Part shown: positions 32,251 to 41,636 of the stretch, piece after piece | How positions within the stretch are numbered: position 1 is the first letter of the stretch | Layout: each line of letters begins with the position of its first letter | Assembly (NCBI GenBank): GCA_936920195.1 | Contig: CAKZHE010000265.1 | Coordinates: 59,547 to 123,546 of the forward strand | Length of the DNA stretch: 64,000 bases | Source of the DNA: an uncultured cyanobacterium | GTDB lineage: Bacteria; Cyanobacteriota; Cyanobacteriia; Cyanobacteriales; FACHB-T130 | Reading direction: 5' to 3' | The notes under the pieces: model-generated | What the model saw: only the letters and a program-made list of their open reading frames with translations | Database searches by the model: none | Told to the model about the DNA's origin: nothing | Translations under genes and position numbers: made by a program

Positions 32251-33924
32251 ATGATTCCCGATTCCGCATCTATGCCACCATCCTCAAATCCTCGGCTGAG
32301 AACGATTAGACCTTTTGGAGCTTCGGCGCTATATGGCCTGACTGGGCGCGACAATTGCCTAATTGCGGTCGATCCGAGACTAGGATATCTGTTACAAATC
32401 GATCCTAGCAATGACGATACGGCTATTTTAAATTCCTATGCCACTGCTGATTTTGTGGGGATTACGGGGGTATCTTTGTCTGGGAATGTGCTATGGGTAG
32501 CGCGGGAAGATGCGGTCTATTTTTGCAGTTTAAAGGATTTTAAGCTTCAGCATTTTGTTAGTTTACCCTATACGGCAAATGGGGTAGCAGTTTGGAAGTC
32601 TACTATTTATATTACTTGTCAAAAAGCTGGATACATTTTTGTTTTTAGTCAGGAAAGTAGACGGGAAATTACTAGATTTCCGGCTCCGGGAGTCGGGATA
32701 GAAAATATTACCATTAGAGGGGAGGAACTTTGGGTTTCTGATACGACGGAACAAACTGTTTACTGCCTTGACCGAGGGACGGGGGAAATAAAGTTTAGTG
32801 TTTTAACGCCCTTTGAAAACCCGACTGGATTAACTTTTTATCCTGACCCGCAATCTGGAGAGGATATTCTATATATCTCCTATGCTGGGGAAGAACCGTA
32901 TATTCGGGACAATCCCAATTTAACGCCAAATTACGAACTACAGTATCGCGATCGCACTTTCATTCACCCGTTATATTTTCATTTTAATAGTTCGGAACGT
33001 TATGCCCTTTCCAACGGCTATTTAGTGGAAATGTCCTATGTGGAGGAACTTTCCCCCTTAGATGAAGTGCATTTAGATAATGTGGAATGGCGGATTGCAC
33101 TGCCTTCAGAAACTACTCGGCAAAAAATTCGGGAATTGTCGGCAGTAGGACAAACTTTTACGGAGGAAGTTCAAGATGGGCAGCGGGTCGCGGTATTTAA
33201 ATTTGATAGCATTAAACCGGGCGATCGCTACATTTTTGGTTGGAAGGCTTTATTAGAGGTTTGGAGTATTAAATATCAGCTAACTCCCAGAGATATTGAA
33301 TCTTTTCCCGATCTTTCAGCGGAATTCCAAACTCGCTATTTACTAGATGACGATATGCTGGCGATGCACACTGATATCCTTCGCAATGCGGCGAAGGAAT
33401 CGGTGGGAACTGAAACTAATTTGTTGCGGAAAATGTATAAAATTCGCAACTATGTTTATGACCGTCTTTCCTATGGGATTAAACCCCACATTGATACGCC
33501 GGATATTGCCCTAGAAAGAGGGGTGGGTTCCTGCGGCGAATACTTAGGCGTTTTACTAGCTTTAGCCCGACTGAATGGCATTGCTTGCCGGACTGTAGGC
33601 CGTTATAAATGCCCTCCCCATGCAGATCAATTGGGTGTACCACTATCTCCTGATTTTAATCATGTTTGGATGGAGTTTTATGCTCCTGGGATAGGTTGGT
33701 TGCCGATGGAATCTAATCCTGATGATGTGGTGGAGAGAGGTCCCTATCCCAGTCGGTTTTTTATGGGGTTATCCTGGTATCATGCCGAAATTGGTAAAGG
33801 GATTCCTTTTGCTACCCTCAGAAGTAATGGGGAGCCAGTCAATAAACAAGCAACTTCGATTGGGGATTTAGCAATTAATCATGTTCGGTTTATTATTTTG
33901 GCAGAATTGCAACCGGGGAGATAA
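32251..33924 (+). CDS. Beta-propeller-like and transglutaminase-domain protein
   Basis: A 557-residue cytoplasmic protein. The first 230 residues resemble a propeller of WD/NHL-like blades (ALYGLTGRDNCLIAVDPRLG, GITGVSLSGNVLWVARED, NGVAVWKSTIYITCQKAG). A linker beta domain follows. The transglutaminase-like domain (about 380-520) has the catalytic Cys in GVGSCGEYLGVLLALARLNG, the His in DFNHVWMEFYAPGIGWLPME, and then an Asp/Asn (ESNPDD). Such proteins may act as peptidases or cross-linking enzymes; the substrate is unknown. ATG 32251 is chosen over the longer frame because of AGG at suitable spacing and because the preceding 20 codons are Cys-rich and unlike the family. It is divergent from DUF928 across 303 bases without other genes. 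Confidence 0.82.
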   Translation: MIPDSASMPPSSNPRLRTIRPFGASALYGLTGRDNCLIAVDPRLGYLLQIDPSNDDTAILNSYATADFVGITGVSLSGNVLWVAREDAVYFCSLKDFKLQHFVSLPYTANGVAVWKSTIYITCQKAGYIFVFSQESRREITRFPAPGVGIENITIRGEELWVSDTTEQTVYCLDRGTGEIKFSVLTPFENPTGLTFYPDPQSGEDILYISYAGEEPYIRDNPNLTPNYELQYRDRTFIHPLYFHFNSSERYALSNGYLVEMSYVEELSPLDEVHLDNVEWRIALPSETTRQKIRELSAVGQTFTEEVQDGQRVAVFKFDSIKPGDRYIFGWKALLEVWSIKYQLTPRDIESFPDLSAEFQTRYLLDDDMLAMHTDILRNAAKESVGTETNLLRKMYKIRNYVYDRLSYGIKPHIDTPDIALERGVGSCGEYLGVLLALARLNGIACRTVGRYKCPPHADQLGVPLSPDFNHVWMEFYAPGIGWLPMESNPDDVVERGPYPSRFFMGLSWYHAEIGKGIPFATLRSNGEPVNKQATSIGDLAINHVRFIILAELQPGR

Positions 33925-34012
33925 GAGGGAATGGGAATTTGGGCGATCGCTCTTGGTTTGGGCGCAGGCGTTGGCGTATAATAGGCATAAAATTACACCC
34001 CCCTAATGGTGA

Positions 34013-34930
34013 ATGGCTCCGAAAAAATCCGATCTGGGTAGCAAACGATTAATCAGTCTCGCGCCTGATGCTTGGGTGCGCTGGATTATGCAGCGTTCTG
34101 ATTTAGATGTAGCGGAAATCCTCTCTTCAGAATTTCAATGGATTGGAAGAGACAGCGATGTGTTGATTAAAGTCTCTAGTCCCAACCAGAAGGACTTTTT
34201 ATTGCTGAATGAGTTACAATTACGGTACAAAAAAGAAATGCCCTTGCGAGTGCGAGCTTATGTGGCTTTAGCGGAAGAAAAGTATAACTTACCAGTTTAT
34301 CCAGTCTTAATAAATATTTTACCTAATAGGCAGAATGAACAGATTGCCCCCAACTACCAATCAGAGTTTATGGGCATTAAAGCCTATCAAGATTATCGAG
34401 TAATTAATTTGTGGGAAGTAGAAGCGAGTTTAGTGTTTGAACAACAACTATCAACTTTATTACCCTTTGTGCCAATCTTGAAAGGAGGAGGCGAAAGGGA
34501 AACGGTAGAAAGAGCAGTCAGAGAGTTAAGAAAGAATGAACAATTAACCGAGTTAGAACCATTGCTATCGTTTTTTGCATCATTTGTGTTGAAAATTCCA
34601 GTAGTAGAGCAAATAATGAGGTGGGATATGACAGTGTTAAGAGAATCACCCTGGTATGAAGAAATTCTCAAGGAAGGATTACAACAAGGAGAAAAACAAG
34701 GTTTACAACAGGGTTTGCAACAGGGTTTACAACAAGGTTTACAACAAGGTGAAGCGTCATTAGTTTTACGGATGTTAACCAAGCGGTTTGGCGAACTAGA
34801 ATTTTCGACCAGAAGCCAAATTCAGCATCTATCAGTGACTCAGTTAGAACTTTTAGGCGAAAGCTTACTAGATTTTGCCAGTAGGGATGATTTGACCATT
34901 TGGTTAAATCATCTTAATGCGGATGGTTAG
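34013..34930 (+). CDS. Rpn-type/DUF4351 protein with glutamine-rich hexapeptide repeat
   Basis: A 305-residue protein of the Rpn/PD-(D/E)XK nuclease-like group common in cyanobacteria. The N-terminal domain (about 1-190) has LLNELQLRYKKEMPLRVRAY and LPVYPVLINILP, typical of the Rpn-like transposase-associated nuclease fold (E-Q/R motif). A tandem repeat of QGLQQG follows (about 222-247), then the C-terminal DUF4351 domain (LVLRMLTKRFGELEFSTRSQ...LLGESLLDFASRDDLTIWL). The role is not known; related Rpn proteins promote recombination. The repeat region (34678-34755) is likely to vary in length. No ribosome site is evident before the ATG. Confidence 0.85.
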   Translation: MAPKKSDLGSKRLISLAPDAWVRWIMQRSDLDVAEILSSEFQWIGRDSDVLIKVSSPNQKDFLLLNELQLRYKKEMPLRVRAYVALAEEKYNLPVYPVLINILPNRQNEQIAPNYQSEFMGIKAYQDYRVINLWEVEASLVFEQQLSTLLPFVPILKGGGERETVERAVRELRKNEQLTELEPLLSFFASFVLKIPVVEQIMRWDMTVLRESPWYEEILKEGLQQGEKQGLQQGLQQGLQQGLQQGEASLVLRMLTKRFGELEFSTRSQIQHLSVTQLELLGESLLDFASRDDLTIWLNHLNADG

Positions 34931-34948
34931 CAAAGCGATCGCCGATCA

Positions 34949-37621
34949 TCATTTAGATTGCAATTGGGCATCTAGGGCTTTGGTAATGCGATCGCTGGTT
35001 TCTTCTAAATGTGCTTTAGTATAGGTATCCAAGTTGCTTTGGCTTTGCAAAGTAGTTTTTAAAAACTGTCGCAATTGCCGCAACTGATACCAAGATAAAG
35101 TTCTGGCATCTTCCGGTGCTTCCGCATTCCGCAAAGTTATGCCGAGCAAAATACTCAAATATTCCCTTTGCAAGGCGCGGCGGAGGCTGGAAATTTGGAC
35201 TGGGTTGTTTTTAGCAGCCCCCGGCATCACTTCTGTCCAAATGCTCGCCGTTAAAGTGTCAAAGAGTTCTGGTAAAGTTAAAGCTTGTCCCGGCGGGGCT
35301 TTCAATTCTAAGTCCCGCAAACGTTCTAAACGAGTATCTGCCAGCAGCGATCGCAGTACGCCACCTTGGACTGATAAAATGCGTTCGTGAATGGGATAAT
35401 CCAGGCGGGTAGCAATGGCAGGATTGCTCCAATCTCGCCAGCGGGAAGGAGCCAACTGATTGAGCAATTCTGGCGAAAAGTGAAAAGAATCATCGGCAAA
35501 CAAATACTTGTTTAAAGCTGCCAAAGCTTGCCGCTGTTGCTCAACCGTTACCGGAGCAAAGGGCAATCGACTGCCGGGACTGCTGGGGCGATCACGATTA
35601 AAATCAATACCTCCGATATAATCAGTTAAAAAACCAACATTGCCAAAATAGTGATAGAGGATGGCATTAAATTGCAACCGCGTTTCGGCATAAGTGTCGC
35701 TGGTGGTGCGGGAACTTTTTTCTAACCGAGCAAACATCAACCGGGCATTTTCCATTTGCCATTGCCCGTAAACCAACATATCGCTACTCAAGTCCCAACG
35801 ATTGACATTGGGATTGATATCTAGAGTATCTTCATCTGTAGCATATGCTAATTCTGGATTGGGCGATCGCTCGGCAATTTCTTCTAGAAACCGCAACTCT
35901 GATTCTGGCACGCCAACTTTCCCCGGATGCGCTTTATAACCATATTCAATTGCCCAAAGATCGTAGGGACCAACCACCGCCGAATAATAGTCTCCCTGTT
36001 TCACTCCCGGCGGCGCTAAATTCATCGGTACATAGTCCATTACCGAACTCACTAAACCCTTAGTGCGAGTAATTTCTGGATTGTTTAATTCTTCTGGTTT
36101 GAGTAAGGTGCTGCCGTGAAAATTGTGCCGCAAACCGAGGGTATGTCCAACTTCGTGCGCCACTAAAAAGCGCAAATATTGCCGAATAAATTCTTTCCGC
36201 TGGGTACTATCCAACTCATCGGGATGTAATAAAGATAGGGCAATCTCGCCAATGGCAGACTGGCGGGAAAATTCTAAACCAAAACAAAGATCGTCATCTT
36301 CCTTTTGGCGATCGCAGGTTTTTTTCTCTGGATTTGTGCTAGGTTCTACCAACAACCGATATTCGCGTTTGCTGGAAATCAGCATATTGGCATCAATAAT
36401 AATATCCGCATCTAAAATTTCTCCGGTTAAGGGATTGACCCGCGACGGTCCCATCGCAAAAAAACCATCTACGGAATTGAACCAGCGGATCGTATTGTAG
36501 CGCGCATCAGCGGGACTCCACTGGGCATTATCAGGCATTTGCTGGACTTCAATGGCATTTTTAAATCCCGCCTTTTCAAAAGCAGGATTCCACATCAATA
36601 CCCCTTCCTTAATCGCATCGCGATATTCCAGCGGTACGGTATTTTCAATCCAAAAAACAATTGGTTTCTTGGGGGGTGACAAAGGATTAGTTGGTTCGGC
36701 TTTTTCTAAATTCCAGCGATTAATATAGCGAACGAAAGGCTCTTTTCGATTACTATTAGAAAAATTTTGGAAAGTAGTAATAAAATATCCCACGCGATCG
36801 TCTGCTAAACGGGGGATATAACCATTATTTTCGGGCAATTGAGATAAACTGTAATGCACTTTCAGGGTTAAAGCCCGGTCATCTGGCAAAGTCGAAGCGC
36901 TACTACTTCCTCCAGAGGACAAACCATAAATTGATTCAATTTCCACATTCAGGGGGAAAGCTTCAGCCTTACCAAAGTAGGTTTTATTATCTTCAATTTG
37001 ATAGGCCGCATTGAGGGATCGCCTCACGGCTAACTGTAACTGAGCAAAGTCACTTAAAAGGATATTACTGAGATCAATTAAAATGGTTTTTCTGGTCGAA
37101 TGAGTGCCAATAATTTTTAACGAATATAGTACCGAATCGCTAAAGGAATTGTTGAGCGATCGCTCTTGGGGGTCGCCGGGATTCACCCGAAACTTCAAGT
37201 TACGAACGACGAATTGTAAATTATTATCTACCTTTTGAAAATAGAAGACAAAATTTTGCAACGGCATCCCGCGATACAGTCCACTTTCTCCAATTCCTGA
37301 TTCCAACGTGGCAATAATTAGAAAATTTTTGTTTAATTGTTCCGGTTTAATTTCCGCATAAATCTTTCCGGTCTTTTTATTCCGATAAAGAATAAATAGT
37401 CCCTCTGACTTTTCCGCATCTTTAATTGCCAAATCAAATGCCCTCGACTCAGGCGAGGGTTTTTCCCCTTCTGGGCTGGGAGCAGTAGTAGGGGGCTTTT
37501 TCACCGTCGGAGAAGGGGAAATTCGCGGTAATACTAGCTGCGCCCCCACAGGCTTTATTTCCAAGAACAGACTAGATAGCAGTACAGCACAGACAGTTAA
37601 TTGGCTGATTTTCTCTTTCAT
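34949..37621 (-). CDS. Exported zinc-dependent metalloprotease (DUF5117-type)
   Basis: An 890-residue secreted protein with a signal peptide (about 1-28) and a proline-rich linker. The family core is recognisable: LFILYRNKKTGKIYAEI, then the DUF5117-like region with AFPLNVEIESIYGLSS, YFITTFQNFSNSN and IVFWIENTVPLEYRDAI. The zinc motif is HEVGHTLGLRH at 489-499 (HExxHxxGxxH, metzincin-like), followed by HNFHGSTL and SVMDYVPMNLAP, where Met gives the Met-turn. The last 250 residues are the C-terminal extension usual in the family. Substrate is unknown; periplasmic or extracellular action is inferred from the signal. It is convergent with the DUF4351 gene. Confidence 0.9.
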   Translation of the reverse strand: MKEKISQLTVCAVLLSSLFLEIKPVGAQLVLPRISPSPTVKKPPTTAPSPEGEKPSPESRAFDLAIKDAEKSEGLFILYRNKKTGKIYAEIKPEQLNKNFLIIATLESGIGESGLYRGMPLQNFVFYFQKVDNNLQFVVRNLKFRVNPGDPQERSLNNSFSDSVLYSLKIIGTHSTRKTILIDLSNILLSDFAQLQLAVRRSLNAAYQIEDNKTYFGKAEAFPLNVEIESIYGLSSGGSSSASTLPDDRALTLKVHYSLSQLPENNGYIPRLADDRVGYFITTFQNFSNSNRKEPFVRYINRWNLEKAEPTNPLSPPKKPIVFWIENTVPLEYRDAIKEGVLMWNPAFEKAGFKNAIEVQQMPDNAQWSPADARYNTIRWFNSVDGFFAMGPSRVNPLTGEILDADIIIDANMLISSKREYRLLVEPSTNPEKKTCDRQKEDDDLCFGLEFSRQSAIGEIALSLLHPDELDSTQRKEFIRQYLRFLVAHEVGHTLGLRHNFHGSTLLKPEELNNPEITRTKGLVSSVMDYVPMNLAPPGVKQGDYYSAVVGPYDLWAIEYGYKAHPGKVGVPESELRFLEEIAERSPNPELAYATDEDTLDINPNVNRWDLSSDMLVYGQWQMENARLMFARLEKSSRTTSDTYAETRLQFNAILYHYFGNVGFLTDYIGGIDFNRDRPSSPGSRLPFAPVTVEQQRQALAALNKYLFADDSFHFSPELLNQLAPSRWRDWSNPAIATRLDYPIHERILSVQGGVLRSLLADTRLERLRDLELKAPPGQALTLPELFDTLTASIWTEVMPGAAKNNPVQISSLRRALQREYLSILLGITLRNAEAPEDARTLSWYQLRQLRQFLKTTLQSQSNLDTYTKAHLEETSDRITKALDAQLQSK

Positions 37622-37748
37622 TTGTAGGTTCCAAATAGGTCACAAGCTATCTTTATAGATTATACCAATTTCATAAGATTGTGCTACATAGGCAGCTAAC
37701 CAAAATCTGTAACTTAAGAAAACCTTGGCATAGAGCGATTTAAATTTA

Positions 37749-38369
37749 TTAGCTCGACTGATTAGCATACATAAATCTAATCTTGTCTACAAGATTTTGG
37801 CGTTCTAATTCATAAGCTATAAATGGTGCTTTCTCTTTCAGAAAAGCAAAGGTAAGCTGTCCTTGGCAAAAAGGTTCTAACCAACTTAATCTACTTTGAA
37901 GGCAACTATCTTCATCATTTAATTTCAATCTTTTAATCGTGTTCATAACTTTTTGCCTGATATCTACATCCAAAGAATTACCAGCTTTAATAAACAGTGA
38001 ACCAAAATCGAGGATAAACCATCCAGGCTGAATAGTAAATGGATCAAGTACATCTTGAAAGCTTGATTTTCTGGTATTTAACAAGTGACTAGAAAGACGA
38101 AAATTACTCCATTCATAAGCAAGATTTGGAGCGACAGATTTAGGAATAAAGTGATCTATAGTAGGAGTACCTTCCCCTAGAGGTATCCACTGTGCAGAAT
38201 AAGCACAAATTCGATTATAGGAGTTACAAAGATCGCTGATAGCTGCTCGCCAATATTCTCGATTTCTCCAGGTTTGAGGAATAGGTTCCTGGTTTAGAAA
38301 AGCTAAACCCTTTAATCTCACTTTTTGATCAAAATCGAATGGTTCAGGTTGAAATTCAATAGGAATCAT
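37749..38369 (-). CDS. HNH-type nuclease, partner of the adjacent ATPase (Septu PtuB-like)
   Basis: A 206-residue protein with an HNH nuclease pattern: ICAYSAQWIPLGEGTPTIDH, then FIPKSVAPNLAYEWSNFRLS and SHLLNTRKSS. The core residues are Asp72-His73 of DHFIPKS, Asn89 and Asn98-x-x-Lys101. The usual zinc CxxC is reduced to CAYS, so a structural zinc is doubtful. The gene overlaps the preceding ATPase gene by four bases (ATGA type) and is transcribed second, which is the order of PtuA-PtuB in the Septu defence system. A role as DNA-cutting effector of that ATPase is inferred. Confidence 0.75.
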   Translation of the reverse strand: MIPIEFQPEPFDFDQKVRLKGLAFLNQEPIPQTWRNREYWRAAISDLCNSYNRICAYSAQWIPLGEGTPTIDHFIPKSVAPNLAYEWSNFRLSSHLLNTRKSSFQDVLDPFTIQPGWFILDFGSLFIKAGNSLDVDIRQKVMNTIKRLKLNDEDSCLQSRLSWLEPFCQGQLTFAFLKEKAPFIAYELERQNLVDKIRFMYANQSS

Positions 38370-40300
38370 AGTTTAACTCCATACTGTTCTGCAAAAAATA
38401 TCCAGCGAGGCCAAAAGTTATCGTCCTCGGCTAAAGTTTGTTTTAATTTCTCAGAAACCAGTATTATCTCTTCTGAGTTAGGACTTTCTTGATTCTGTAA
38501 ATTCTTAGCTGCTTCTATTGCACTTTCTCTTTCCACAGAACTAGCCAAACCTAAACCAAAAACATCTGATGTTAGCCAAGCATCAATACGTCCCCGGCGA
38601 ATAAATGGAATTTCTTTAAGCTCAACTTCAGGATTAGGTAAACTTTCTTTAGGCAAAGATAAATGAAATAATTTGTCTACATTCTCATCAAATCTTGCTT
38701 CCACAGAAGCCATTACTAAAGGCGAGTGTGTAGCAACGATTAGTTGCATTTGTAACTCACTTTCTAAATCTTTATTAACATCAAGCAAGGCAGATAAAAT
38801 AACTCTTTGCCATTGGGGATGTAAGTGAGCTTCCAACTCATCAATTAAAATCACCATTCTTTTTTGAGGTTCTTTACGAATTAACTGAGATTGAATTTTA
38901 TGTTCTTCCCATGCCCAAACAATCAGATAAGCCAGGGTAATTACTCGACGAACTCCAGCGGAAGTATAAACTATTGGAACACTCCCATAAAAATGCTCGA
39001 TAGTTGGGATTAATCTAACATCGTATGGAATTCTGACAGGTTCTCCCGATCTGAGAATGCCCAAATCGCTTTGTGAGGGCGGAGATAATCGCTCTAATAC
39101 CTTTTCCAGCGTGCGGAAGTGAGAACTTTCAGGTCTACTTTGCCATTGAATCCAATCTTCAATTAAACCATTAATAAAAGTAGTTCTTCGACCTCTAATT
39201 TCAATATTACGCCCGCTCCAAACCTCATCGATAGTAAAGACAAATGGACGTGGAGTTGAATCATTTTCTCCAAGTTCTTGAGTTGCCAGATATTCTTTAG
39301 ACGGGTCCCAAACAGCAAAAGATCCATCAACTTTTACATACACCAGCAGTCCAGGAATAGTAGGACGCTTCTTAGGTGGTTTCCAACTTTGAGTTTGCCA
39401 ATCATAAAAAACTTTGATATTTTCAGATTCTGAGTCTCCTGAAATTTGAAATTCTATCGCAGATTTATTTTGTCTAGGATTTGACATTGGATATGCTGGC
39501 AATCCTGCCCATTTGCCAGTTAATGCCCACCAAGCACAATCAAGTATAAAAGTTTTCCCTAACCCATTATCTCCAGTAATTAAGGTAAGTCTTTCTCCTG
39601 GCTGAAAGACTAATTTCTTTGCTAGCCCTACTCCCTGAATTTCCAAAAGACGTAGTGTTCCACCTTCTTCTAGGGTGGAATCAGGGGGTTTACCAACAAT
39701 TGTCTGTAAATCTTTTAAAGATATTTTCTCATTTTGCAATAAAGTCTTCAGTGCATTATCTTGGGGAACAGAAACATCAAACAGACATTTTTCCTCATCA
39801 GAGATCAGAAACTCGTTCAAAAAGATATTAACTATATTGCTAGAGGTTGTATTTCTTTCCCAGTCTCTTTCTCTATACAGCCAAACTGCTAAACGAAAGG
39901 CTGGAATTAAACCACCTCTGTTTTTATTTAAATGATCGCGTAATATTTCAATGTAATTTGGCTGCCAACCCCATATATCAGTGTTTTTAGGATGAATAAA
40001 AGCATGAGCCAAATCACTTCTTGTTCTTATACTTTGCAATCCTGAGCTAGGATAATCGTGCCTGAGCCAACGTTTGTTTGGCTTGGAAGTTTTAAAGACT
40101 TGATAGAAATATTGGGAATTTTGTTCTGGTTTAAAATATTTTTCAAGAAATTCAGTTTCTTTTGCATTGATAGGATATTGGATTGTATCCCCAATAGGTA
40201 AAGGTGCTTTCTTGCACACTAAAAAAATCATCCCATAAAAGCGATGAATAGATTTTAAAGACTCAAGAGATTCTCTTATTTGGTCTATCGTTAGAAACAT
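38366..40300 (-). CDS. AAA/ABC-type ATPase with an N-terminal extension (Septu PtuA-like)
   Basis: A 644-residue ATPase of the OLD/AAA_21-like group. Walker A GDNGLGKT is at 243-250, the signature-like TSAGVRRVITLAY near 446-458 and Walker B ILIDELEAHLHP at 484-495, followed by QLIVATHSPLVMAS with the H-loop. Unusually, about 215 residues precede the ATPase core (including SDLAHAFIHPKNTDIWGWQP and LIPAFRLAVWLYRERDWE); they match no domain I can name and could sense a trigger. It is the first gene of a two-gene operon with the HNH protein (four-base overlap). This pairing is the hallmark of Septu-type anti-phage systems, but the long N-terminus makes it a variant. Neighbours are housekeeping or enzyme genes, so it is not in an evident defence island. 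Confidence 0.82.
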   Translation of the reverse strand: MFLTIDQIRESLESLKSIHRFYGMIFLVCKKAPLPIGDTIQYPINAKETEFLEKYFKPEQNSQYFYQVFKTSKPNKRWLRHDYPSSGLQSIRTRSDLAHAFIHPKNTDIWGWQPNYIEILRDHLNKNRGGLIPAFRLAVWLYRERDWERNTTSSNIVNIFLNEFLISDEEKCLFDVSVPQDNALKTLLQNEKISLKDLQTIVGKPPDSTLEEGGTLRLLEIQGVGLAKKLVFQPGERLTLITGDNGLGKTFILDCAWWALTGKWAGLPAYPMSNPRQNKSAIEFQISGDSESENIKVFYDWQTQSWKPPKKRPTIPGLLVYVKVDGSFAVWDPSKEYLATQELGENDSTPRPFVFTIDEVWSGRNIEIRGRRTTFINGLIEDWIQWQSRPESSHFRTLEKVLERLSPPSQSDLGILRSGEPVRIPYDVRLIPTIEHFYGSVPIVYTSAGVRRVITLAYLIVWAWEEHKIQSQLIRKEPQKRMVILIDELEAHLHPQWQRVILSALLDVNKDLESELQMQLIVATHSPLVMASVEARFDENVDKLFHLSLPKESLPNPEVELKEIPFIRRGRIDAWLTSDVFGLGLASSVERESAIEAAKNLQNQESPNSEEIILVSEKLKQTLAEDDNFWPRWIFFAEQYGVKL

Positions 40301-40550
40301 AAAATTCTCAGAGATTGCCTAAAAGTTCAATCATACTAATTGCAAAAATCAGGCTTTAACAGATTCAGGAAGACAGTTTTCTCGATGCCAGATGATTGGA
40401 CTGCGTAAAACCCAACCTCGCAGTGTCATTTCAATAGCAACTCGCCAAGGAATCCCAATAATGGTTTATAGTTGTCTCTTGTCCAATTTGTTCCTCAACT
40501 CCATAATCACGCAGCCAGTAATATGGAGGAGATGCGATCGTACAATTAAA
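40301..40550. other. Gene-free stretch upstream of the ATPase/HNH operon
   Basis: Holds the likely promoter of the ATPase/HNH operon. A short open stretch on the minus strand reads TLRGWVLRSPIIWHRENCLP before a stop at about 40355 and may be a decayed gene end, but it lacks a start and could be chance. No repeat or RNA is evident. Confidence 0.3.
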
Positions 40551-40946
40551 TCAATCTGGATCTGCTGTCAGGCGAATAATGTCATCATCGCCTAAGTATT
40601 CCCCATTTTGAACTTCAATCATCACTAGGGGAATTACCCCAGGATTTTCCACCCGGTGAGTGGCGCACATTGGCACATAGGTAGATTGCTTCGCTACCAG
40701 GATAGTTTCTTGGTCGTTGCAGACCACTTTTGCCGTCCCAGAAACTACAATCCAGTGTTCGCTGCGATGATAGTGCATTTGGGTGCTGATGTGATGACCG
40801 GGATTAATTTCAATCCGATTAATCCGGTAGCGACTGCCTTCTTCTAAAACTGTCGCTGTTCCCCAAGATCGGACATTGGTAATCCCAGGCTCAGAAGGTA
40901 AAGTTTCCGTTGTGGCTGACTGTTCGCGATCAGTGTTTGAAGTCAT
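40551..40946 (-). CDS. Cupin-domain protein (mannose-6-phosphate isomerase type II C-terminal-like)
   Basis: A 131-residue single cupin. The barrel has the metal-binding pattern GHHISTQMHYHRSEHWIVVS (His, His, Glu/His) and the second box THRVENPGVIPLVMIEV. This matches the C-terminal phosphomannose isomerase domain of bifunctional ManC enzymes, here alone. Such free domains may isomerise mannose-6-phosphate and fructose-6-phosphate or bind a sugar nucleotide. The N-terminal 25 residues are polar and probably disordered. Confidence 0.9.
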   Translation of the reverse strand: MTSNTDREQSATTETLPSEPGITNVRSWGTATVLEEGSRYRINRIEINPGHHISTQMHYHRSEHWIVVSGTAKVVCNDQETILVAKQSTYVPMCATHRVENPGVIPLVMIEVQNGEYLGDDDIIRLTADPD

Positions 40947-41051
40947 ATCTCAGGTTGGATGAGGAGAATGATTAATCGATTTTACCAAAATTAGTGGGTC
41001 TAGTAGGGCTGTTTCGCGCTAAAGTTCAATTTAGAACATGATATTATTGTA

Positions 41052-41636
41052 TTATTGTCTGTTGTCAATTTTCCACATATAACCGGAAATAACGTTGGTT
41101 AAGATGTGGGCAATAATGGGAACTAACAAATTGCCAGTTTCCACGGCACTAAAGCCTAAAAATAGCCCGACGGTAGTTGCCCAAACCACATAAGGCCATT
41201 GTTGCAGACTATTGAAATGCAAAATTCCAAAGGAAATGCTAGAGGCAATTATTCCAGTGGCATTTAATCCAAACAGGGGTAAACCGATACCCCGAAATAA
41301 TAGTTCTTCGCTTAAACCAGGTAGTAATCCTAACCAAATTAGATCTGGCAAGACTAAAGGTTTGAGGATTAAGTTTAAGTAGAAGTCGGCACTCTGTTTA
41401 TAGGCAGGCCAAATTCGATAAATGATGGAACTGGAAATAGTAATTGCGATCGCCAGTGCGATCCCCAAGAATAGATCTACTGGAGACCAGTATAGCCGCA
41501 GTAGGGAGACATGGCTAAATTCCAGGGTTAATTTGGTAATGACTAACCAAACAACTGCGGTTAAACCCATTGCCGTTAAAATCTGAATGCGCGTCAGGGT
41601 TTCGATTTCGGGGTTTTCAGGAAGCTGTTTGCTCAC
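41052..41636 (-). CDS. CPBP-family intramembrane metalloprotease
   Basis: A membrane protein of 194 residues with about five hydrophobic segments. The CPBP motifs are SEELLFRGIGLPLFG (EExxxR), then FGILHFN (FxxxH) and FLGFSAVETGNLLVPIIAHI with the last His. Members cut prenylated or other membrane proteins, or act in bacteriocin immunity; the substrate here is unknown. The frame is open back to 41714, but that would overlap DUF3326 by 98 bases. A GTG at 41636 gives an N-terminus (VSKQLPENPEIETLTRIQIL) similar to relatives and only a 20-base overlap, so I prefer it. Confidence 0.85.
   Translation of the reverse strand: MSKQLPENPEIETLTRIQILTAMGLTAVVWLVITKLTLEFSHVSLLRLYWSPVDLFLGIALAIAITISSSIIYRIWPAYKQSADFYLNLILKPLVLPDLIWLGLLPGLSEELLFRGIGLPLFGLNATGIIASSISFGILHFNSLQQWPYVVWATTVGLFLGFSAVETGNLLVPIIAHILTNVISGYMWKIDNRQ

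Noticed and set aside
34393..34782. Minus-strand ORF with repeated CCKPCCKPCC, metallothionein-like
   Set aside because: It is the exact antisense of the QGLQQG repeat of the plus-strand DUF4351 gene; the cysteines come from the repeat, and the rest has no protein-like pattern.
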